Source: JASLBX01 sp036373915
Lineage (GTDB): Bacteria > Actinomycetota > Actinomycetes > Jiangellales > Jiangellaceae
DNA length: 10,168 bases
Reading direction: 5' to 3'
Assembly (NCBI GenBank): GCA_036373915.1
Contig: DASUUU010000015.1
Span: forward strand, 1-10,168
In this document: positions 7,372 to 10,168 of the stretch, piece by piece
How the letters are laid out: the number at the start of each line of letters is the position of its first letter
Position numbering within the stretch: position 1 is the first letter of the stretch
Notes under the pieces: model-generated
Told to the model about the DNA's origin: nothing
The model's input: only the letters and a program-made list of their open reading frames with translations
Database searches by the model: none
Program-made: the position numbers and the translations under genes

Positions 7372-8136
7372 CTAGGCGGCGGCGCGATACAGAGCGACCC
7401 ACTGCCGGACGGACAGGTCCCTTGGCAAGCCACGCAAGTCGACATCATGTTCCCTCGCCCAATGCAGCATGGCGGGACGCGGCACATGGCGGCGGAGGAT
7501 CCGGCCCAGCCCGGCTCCCTGTCCGGTGAACACGACCTCGACGAAGCGCTGGTAGTCGCGCCGGTCCGAGTCGGAGAGCAAGGCGGCAGCGCGGCGCTCC
7601 AACCTGAGCAGACCGCTGTCTACGCGGGGACGGGGCCGGAATGCGTGGGCCGGCACACGCCGGACCAGCGTGATGTCGTACCAGGGCCACCAGGCCGCCG
7701 TGAGCATGGTGGCTCCCGCCCGCTTGCGAGCCACCTCCCACTGGACCATGAGCACGGCGACCTGCCAGGCGGGCTGCCGCAGAAGTGTGCGCAGCAGTTC
7801 GGTCGTGATCGAATACGGCACGTTCGACACCACATTGTGCGGCTCATTGGGAAACGTGAATCCCAGCATGTCGGCCCTGACGACGTGGACCGAACCGCCG
7901 AACCGCCGGCGGAGCACTGACGCCCAGTGCGGATCGAGTTCGACGGCCGTGACCTGATGGCCTCGCCGCACCAACTCTCGCGTGATGGCGCCCGCACCGG
8001 CACCCAGGTCGAGGACCGGCAGCGACGACCCGGCAAGCAGGTCGCACATTTGGGCGACGACGCCGGCGTCGTGAATGAAGTTCTGACTCAATGTTCGCCG
8101 GTTGGACCGGCGCAAAGGTGGTCGTCTCTGCACCAC
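7372..8136 (-). CDS. erm: 23S rRNA (adenine-N6)-methyltransferase, Erm family
   Basis: AdoMet-dependent methylation of A2058 in the 23S rRNA, giving resistance to macrolides and often lincosamides and streptogramin B. The 254-aa product has a basic N-terminus (QRRPPLRRSNRR) leading to the Erm hallmark TLSQNFI (15-21), AdoMet motif I VLDLGAGAGAIT (41-52), acidic motif II AVELD (64-68), RADM (87-90) and catalytic motif IV SNVPYSIT (104-111). NVPY varies the NIPY/NLPY consensus. RsmA/KsgA is the main alternative, but the SQNFI start, arginine-rich N-terminus, rlmA neighbour and leader-peptide control favour Erm. GTG 8136 is chosen because AGGAGAG lies 5 nt upstream; a second GTG follows directly. 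The frame extends to 8304 through the regulatory leader, which I regard as untranslated. Mono- or dimethylation cannot be told. Confidence 0.9.
   Translation of the reverse strand: MVQRRPPLRRSNRRTLSQNFIHDAGVVAQMCDLLAGSSLPVLDLGAGAGAITRELVRRGHQVTAVELDPHWASVLRRRFGGSVHVVRADMLGFTFPNEPHNVVSNVPYSITTELLRTLLRQPAWQVAVLMVQWEVARKRAGATMLTAAWWPWYDITLVRRVPAHAFRPRPRVDSGLLRLERRAAALLSDSDRRDYQRFVEVVFTGQGAGLGRILRRHVPRPAMLHWAREHDVDLRGLPRDLSVRQWVALYRAAA
8096..8112 (-). promoter_or_regulatory. Hairpin in the first codons of erm
   Basis: On the minus strand CGCCGGT-CCA-ACCGGCG forms a 7-bp stem with a 3-nt loop, starting 24 nt after the first base of the erm GTG. The 3' arm (CAACCGGCG, complement of 8096-8104) is also perfectly complementary over 9 bp to CGCCGGTTG in the leader (complement of 8233-8241). 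It could belong to a translational switch. In GC-rich coding DNA such pairing may be chance. Confidence 0.4.
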
Positions 8137-8141
8137 GGCAT

Positions 8142-8178
8142 CTCTCCTGTTGTCGGCGTGATGCCGGACGACAGAGAG
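8142..8178 (-). promoter_or_regulatory. RBS of erm with possible sequestering hairpin
   Basis: The erm Shine-Dalgarno AGGAGAG is the complement of 8142-8148, ideally spaced from GTG 8136. Just upstream on the transcript, CTCTC (complement of 8174-8178) can pair with GAGAG of the RBS, and TGTCG (8169-8173) with CGACA (8151-8155), separated by a 4-nt bulge on the RBS side. This 5+5 bp stem would hide the RBS, as expected for translational attenuation of an erm gene. No energy calculation was possible. Confidence 0.45.
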
Positions 8179-8235
8179 CGGCCGCAGAAACGCGTGAAAT
8201 CGATCGGCAGGTCGCCCGGCAGATGGCTCGGACAA

Positions 8236-8320
8236 CCGGCGGTGCGTGCTCGCGAGGGAGCTCTCGGTTTGATCAGAAGGCGCGCCGAAGCGCGCAAGGC
8301 ACACCGCCGGTCAGGCGGTG
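8236..8320 (-). promoter_or_regulatory. Erm leader with mutually exclusive pairings (attenuator)
   Basis: Three related segments lie on the transcript: segment 1 CACCGCC (complement of 8314-8320, the last leader codons), segment 2 CCGGCGGTG (complement of 8302-8310) and segment 4 CACCGCCGG (complement of 8236-8244). Segment 2 can pair with segment 1 (7 bp, loop TGACC) or with segment 4 (9 bp), not both. A ribosome held at the RLR codons would cover segment 1 and so favour 2:4. Segment 4 overlaps the stretch able to pair with early erm codons, so forming 2:4 would free erm. The pairings are exact in the sequence; the switch is inference. Confidence 0.55.
8280..8295 (-). promoter_or_regulatory. 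GC hairpin with UUCG tetraloop in the erm leader
   Basis: GCGCGC-TTCG-GCGCGC on the minus strand gives a 6-bp all-GC stem closed by the very stable C(UUCG)G tetraloop, 15 bases after the leader-peptide stop. The downstream bases (CTTCTGATC) are only weakly U-rich, so it may be a transcriptional attenuator or pause hairpin, or simply a fixed structural element between segments 2 and 4. Confidence 0.5.
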
Positions 8321-8349
8321 CGCAGCCTTATCATCATCGCGTAGTTCAC
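8311..8349 (-). CDS. Candidate Erm leader peptide VNYAMMIRLRTA
   Basis: A 12-codon ORF (GTG 8349, TGA 8311-8313) lies 174 nt upstream of the erm start. The peptide VNYAMMIRLRTA contains Arg-Leu-Arg (codons 8-10), the +X+ pattern known from macrolide-dependent stalling peptides such as ErmDL (MRLR). With Leu in the P site and Arg CGC in the A site, the ribosome would cover leader segment 1. The GTG has no Shine-Dalgarno but lies 7 nt after a TACACT -10 box, which suits leaderless translation from the transcript 5' end. The same frame opens upstream at ATG 8373 (20 aa, MAGRTLATVNYAMMIRLRTA), which would need a transcript starting further upstream. Shorter starts at ATG 8337 and 8334 are also possible. 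Confidence 0.6.
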   Translation of the reverse strand: MNYAMMIRLRTA

Positions 8350-8356
8350 GGTGGCG

Positions 8357-8362
8357 AGTGTA
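8357..8362 (-). promoter_or_regulatory. Candidate -10 box of the erm-rlmA operon
   Basis: TACACT on the minus strand (complement of 8357-8362) matches TANNNT in five or six of six useful positions and ends 7 nt before the leader-peptide GTG. It falls in the gap after the upstream metallopeptidase gene. At the normal spacing the -35 region reads GTGCGT (complement of 8380-8385), a poor match, suggesting dependence on an activator. WhiB7 is a candidate from knowledge of actinobacterial drug-resistance genes, but no clear AT-rich WhiB7 element is visible. Confidence 0.5.
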
Positions 8363-8410
8363 CGGCCGGCCATTCCGTCACGCACCCGAGATTCCGCCCC
8401 GCCCGGTTCG

Positions 8411-9787
8411 TCACTCCGTGCAGGACTCCAAAATCAGCCCGGGACCGGCGTCGCCCTCGTCAACCCTGTCCAGCTCAGCACCGGTGCGATCGACCCACGG
8501 GCGCAGGACGTCGGTCGCAGCACTCACGTCGCCTTCCTCGTCGAATGCCGCCGTGACGGTTGTGCACACGCTGTCGTCGTTGCGCCAGGTCACGTAACTG
8601 TCGCCACGCCAACCGGCGAGGAACTCGCTGGGGAAGAACTCATCTTCGAACGTGAGGGGGAACGTGCTGAGCAACGCGACACCGATAGTGCCGCTGTCGA
8701 GAACGACGGCGCCATCGGGGACGTCCGGTTCCGCTACCTCGACCGCCGCGGACACGTCCTCGTCGCCTTCGTGCCAGGCGGCTATATTGAGCAACTGCTC
8801 GGAGGTGGTCGGTGGGTCTTCGAATGCCTGGTCGACGGCATCGTTGCCACCAATCTCGACAAGCGTCTCGACCGCCGTCGTCCCGAGCCAGTAGGGCAGC
8901 CACCCGACGAAATCGGCCATCGGGTCGTACGGTCCGCTCGGCTGGACGTTTGCATATGCCTCGTCGTAGGCCTCCTGCCACTGCGCGTCTTGCTCGTCCA
9001 CGTAGGCGTACTCGATTCGCGACGCGTCACCCTCGACGATCGCCCGGAGCGCCAGGGCCGCTTCGTCGTCCGCGCTGAGTTCGTCGAACTGCACTCCAAG
9101 CTCGAATTGCTGGTCCTGGAGGGCGTGCACGAGTTCGTGGACGACGGTGGCCTCGACGTCTGGAGTCCACTCGCGGCCGCGAACGAGCAGCTGGCGAGTC
9201 TCCGGGTCGTAGTACCCAGCCAGATAATCCGTGTACACCGACTGCTCGGCGCGGTAGTAGGTCTCCGCGTCCGGTGTCAGGCCGAGGGCGGCATACGTAG
9301 AGCCGTAATCGACCGGGACGGATCCTCCATCCTCCGGCTCAGGGGCCAGCAGCGCACGCTCGAACTCGTCGTCGTCCACAACATCGATGTCGACCTCCTC
9401 GAGAAAGGTCAAGCCACGTTCCGCTTCCACGAATTCGATCAGGTTGGGCAGTTCGGCCGGCAATACGTCGGCCGCGGATTCGTAGGAAGGTTCACCCGAT
9501 GCCGATCGGGCGAACCATACGACCCCAACCGCGGCTCCGCCCACGAGCAAACCTCCGATGAAGGCCAGAACCGTGGCGAGCACGAGCACACCACTCGTGT
9601 ACCGTGGCGGGCGCCCGGTAGGCGGCGGACCGGCCGGCCAAGGATAGTAGGACGGCGGTGGTAGCTGCCAGGGAGGGGCGGAAGGACCGGCGGCGGGCGG
9701 CCCGGGAGTACCGGCGGCGGGCGGCGAGGCGTAGGGATTTGCTTCCCAGTCGAGTCGCGGACGTGGCGGGCTCTGCTCGTCTGTCAT
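8411..9787 (-). CDS. Membrane-anchored HExxH metallopeptidase-like protein
   Basis: A 458-aa protein. Residues 1-63 are a proline/glycine-rich, probably disordered cytoplasmic tail. Residues about 66-93 form one transmembrane helix (VLVLATVLAFIGGLLVGG). The rest is acidic and should lie outside the cell. It contains VVHELVHALQDQQF with H217-E218-L-V-H221, a zinc-metallopeptidase signature, and an EGD motif (E252) about 30 residues on, suited to be the third zinc ligand of a gluzincin. The family may be one of the putative-metallopeptidase DUFs; I do not assign it. Activity and substrate are unknown. ATG 9787 is chosen because GAGGAG lies 8 nt upstream; an upstream extension to 9817 lacks support. 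It is followed by the erm promoter region with no evident terminator, so some read-through into the erm leader is possible. Confidence 0.8.
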   Translation of the reverse strand: MTDEQSPPRPRLDWEANPYASPPAAGTPGPPAAGPSAPPWQLPPPSYYPWPAGPPPTGRPPRYTSGVLVLATVLAFIGGLLVGGAAVGVVWFARSASGEPSYESAADVLPAELPNLIEFVEAERGLTFLEEVDIDVVDDDEFERALLAPEPEDGGSVPVDYGSTYAALGLTPDAETYYRAEQSVYTDYLAGYYDPETRQLLVRGREWTPDVEATVVHELVHALQDQQFELGVQFDELSADDEAALALRAIVEGDASRIEYAYVDEQDAQWQEAYDEAYANVQPSGPYDPMADFVGWLPYWLGTTAVETLVEIGGNDAVDQAFEDPPTTSEQLLNIAAWHEGDEDVSAAVEVAEPDVPDGAVVLDSGTIGVALLSTFPLTFEDEFFPSEFLAGWRGDSYVTWRNDDSVCTTVTAAFDEEGDVSAATDVLRPWVDRTGAELDRVDEGDAGPGLILESCTE

Positions 9788-9987
9788 CGACGCAACTCCT
9801 CGGGCCGACAGCGCCACTCATTCCCCTACTGGGCGCGCCATCATGCCACGCGAGCCTGCGGCTCCCAAGATCTGACGCTGCATCTGGGCGATCACCAGCG
9901 CACGTTCACCACTCGGGCGACGGCGGGTCGTCCAACTCCTGGTCGTAGACGTCGTGCGATCAGCGTTGAAACGAACGGCGCCGAGCT
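9788..9987. other. Intergenic region upstream of the metallopeptidase gene
   Basis: About 200 bp with no convincing gene. It contains the candidate promoter at 9840-9868. It also has an open minus-strand stretch at 9906-9959 with no start codon, preceded by a stop, which reads SHDVYDQELDDPPSPEW then stop. That resembles the acidic, proline-rich tail of the neighbouring partial gene (DDEQLDEPPPF) and could be a remnant of a related gene. No RNA gene or terminator is evident. Confidence 0.4.
9840..9868 (-). promoter_or_regulatory. Candidate sigma-70-type promoter for the metallopeptidase gene
   Basis: On the minus strand TTGGGA (complement of 9863-9868) and CATGAT (complement of 9840-9845) are separated by exactly 17 nt, placing transcription start about 45 nt upstream of ATG 9787. 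The -35 keeps TTG and the -10 keeps the key A and T. It is the best-spaced hexamer pair in this gap, but could be chance. Confidence 0.4.
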
Positions 9988-10168
9988 CTAGAACGGTGGC
10001 GGTTCGTCGAGTTGTTCGTCGTCGACCACGGGTGGGTCGCTGCCCGGCGGGTCGGCGTGCTGGGGTGGGTCGTCGACGGGTCCGATGATCTCGGGGTCCA
10101 CGTGGTAGCTGAGCCCGGCCGGGGTGGTGATCACGAACCGGCCCGGCTCCGGCTGGATGAATTCGAAC
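9988..10168 (-). CDS. C-terminal end of a DUF222/HNH-endonuclease-like protein (partial)
   Basis: The minus strand is open from the window edge to TAG at 9988-9990, giving the last 59 residues of a gene that starts outside. It reads FEFIQPEPGRFVITTPAGLSYHVDPE, then a proline/aspartate-rich tail ending DDEQLDEPPPF. A TPAG-x-x-Y-x-x-x-PE motif followed by an acidic proline-rich tail recalls the C-terminus of actinobacterial DUF222 (13E12-repeat) HNH endonuclease-like proteins, a family often present in many genomic copies. The HNH core itself would lie beyond the edge, so the assignment is tentative; coding status is well supported by codon bias and the long open frame. Confidence 0.55.
   Translation of the reverse strand, partial: FEFIQPEPGRFVITTPAGLSYHVDPEIIGPVDDPPQHADPPGSDPPVVDDEQLDEPPPF

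Noticed and set aside
5694..7529. A 611-codon open frame on the plus strand
   Set aside because: It lies antisense to nhaA and rlmA, both with strong motif support. Its product is rich in Arg, Asp, Gln and His with no recognisable domain, as expected for the opposite strand of GC-rich coding DNA.
7372..8136. Calling this gene rsmA/ksgA
   Set aside because: It has TLSQNFI and an arginine-rich N-terminus, motif NVPY, an rlmA-type neighbour and a leader peptide. RsmA is usually a housekeeping gene in other contexts. A phylogeny would settle it.
8088..8297. A 69-codon minus-strand frame overlapping the erm leader, including ATGCCGTGGTGC next to the erm RBS
   Set aside because: The ATG is only 1-2 nt from the Shine-Dalgarno and out of frame with erm; the product has no Erm features. 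The GTG start is better spaced.
7372..8304. Erm starting at the far upstream ATG (310 aa)
   Set aside because: The first 56 residues would be translated from the leader containing the hairpins. The AGGAGAG RBS and Erm-like N-terminus fit GTG 8136.
8362..8410. A WhiB7 AT-rich binding element upstream of the erm promoter
   Set aside because: The expected region is GC-rich with only short AT stretches, so I do not annotate a site even though WhiB7 control is plausible.
8351..9664. A 437-codon plus-strand frame opposite the metallopeptidase gene
   Set aside because: The minus strand has the HELVH motif, a transmembrane helix and a good RBS. The plus-strand product has no supported motif and would run across the erm promoter.
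1..10168. CRISPR arrays, transposases, integrases, phage or toxin-antitoxin genes
   Set aside because: No direct-repeat arrays, terminal inverted repeats with a transposase, or matching protein motifs were seen. The tRNA-Ser could serve as an attachment site, but no integrase or repeated tRNA 3' end is present in the window.

Overview
The window is high-GC DNA (by eye roughly two thirds G+C). GTG starts are common, a serine tRNA lies beside tadA, and the proton-translocating transhydrogenase is split into three subunits. A DUF222/HNH-type C-terminal tail sits at the right edge. Together these point to an actinobacterial chromosome; genus cannot be fixed from the sequence. Apart from upp, everything supported here lies on the minus strand.

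Left part (1-2167): reading leftward on the minus strand, a 70-aa small protein, a tRNA-adenosine-deaminase-associated protein, tadA (wobble A-to-I editing of tRNA) and tRNA-Ser(CGA) form a translation-related cluster. The pyrimidine-salvage gene upp diverges from it on the plus strand. upp converges on pntB, and the 57-bp gap between them holds a 19-bp perfect inverted repeat.

Middle (2225-6491): nhaA (Na+/H+ antiporter) followed by pntAa, pntAb and pntB (NAD(P)+ transhydrogenase), all minus strand, with overlapping or closely spaced ends. This is a membrane ion-gradient and NADPH module.

Right-centre (6513-8373) is the most interesting part. An Erm-type 23S rRNA adenine-N6 methyltransferase is followed 10 bp later by an RlmA/TlrB-type 23S rRNA guanine-N1 methyltransferase. 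These two classes act together against tylosin-type macrolides in the tylosin producer. Upstream of erm is a compact regulatory leader: an extended -10 box placed for a leaderless transcript, a 12-codon peptide VNYAMMIRLRTA carrying an Arg-Leu-Arg motif like known macrolide stalling peptides, and several GC-rich segments that can pair in mutually exclusive ways. A ribosome stalled at the RLR codons would cover the first of these segments. The sequence therefore suggests drug-inducible attenuation of a two-methyltransferase resistance operon. The operon may read through into nhaA-pnt, because the junction gaps are only 21 and 48 bp.

Right edge: a membrane-anchored HELVH metallopeptidase-like protein with a proline-rich cytoplasmic tail and its own candidate promoter, then the C-terminal end of a gene running off the window. 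No insertion sequences, CRISPR arrays or phage genes were seen.
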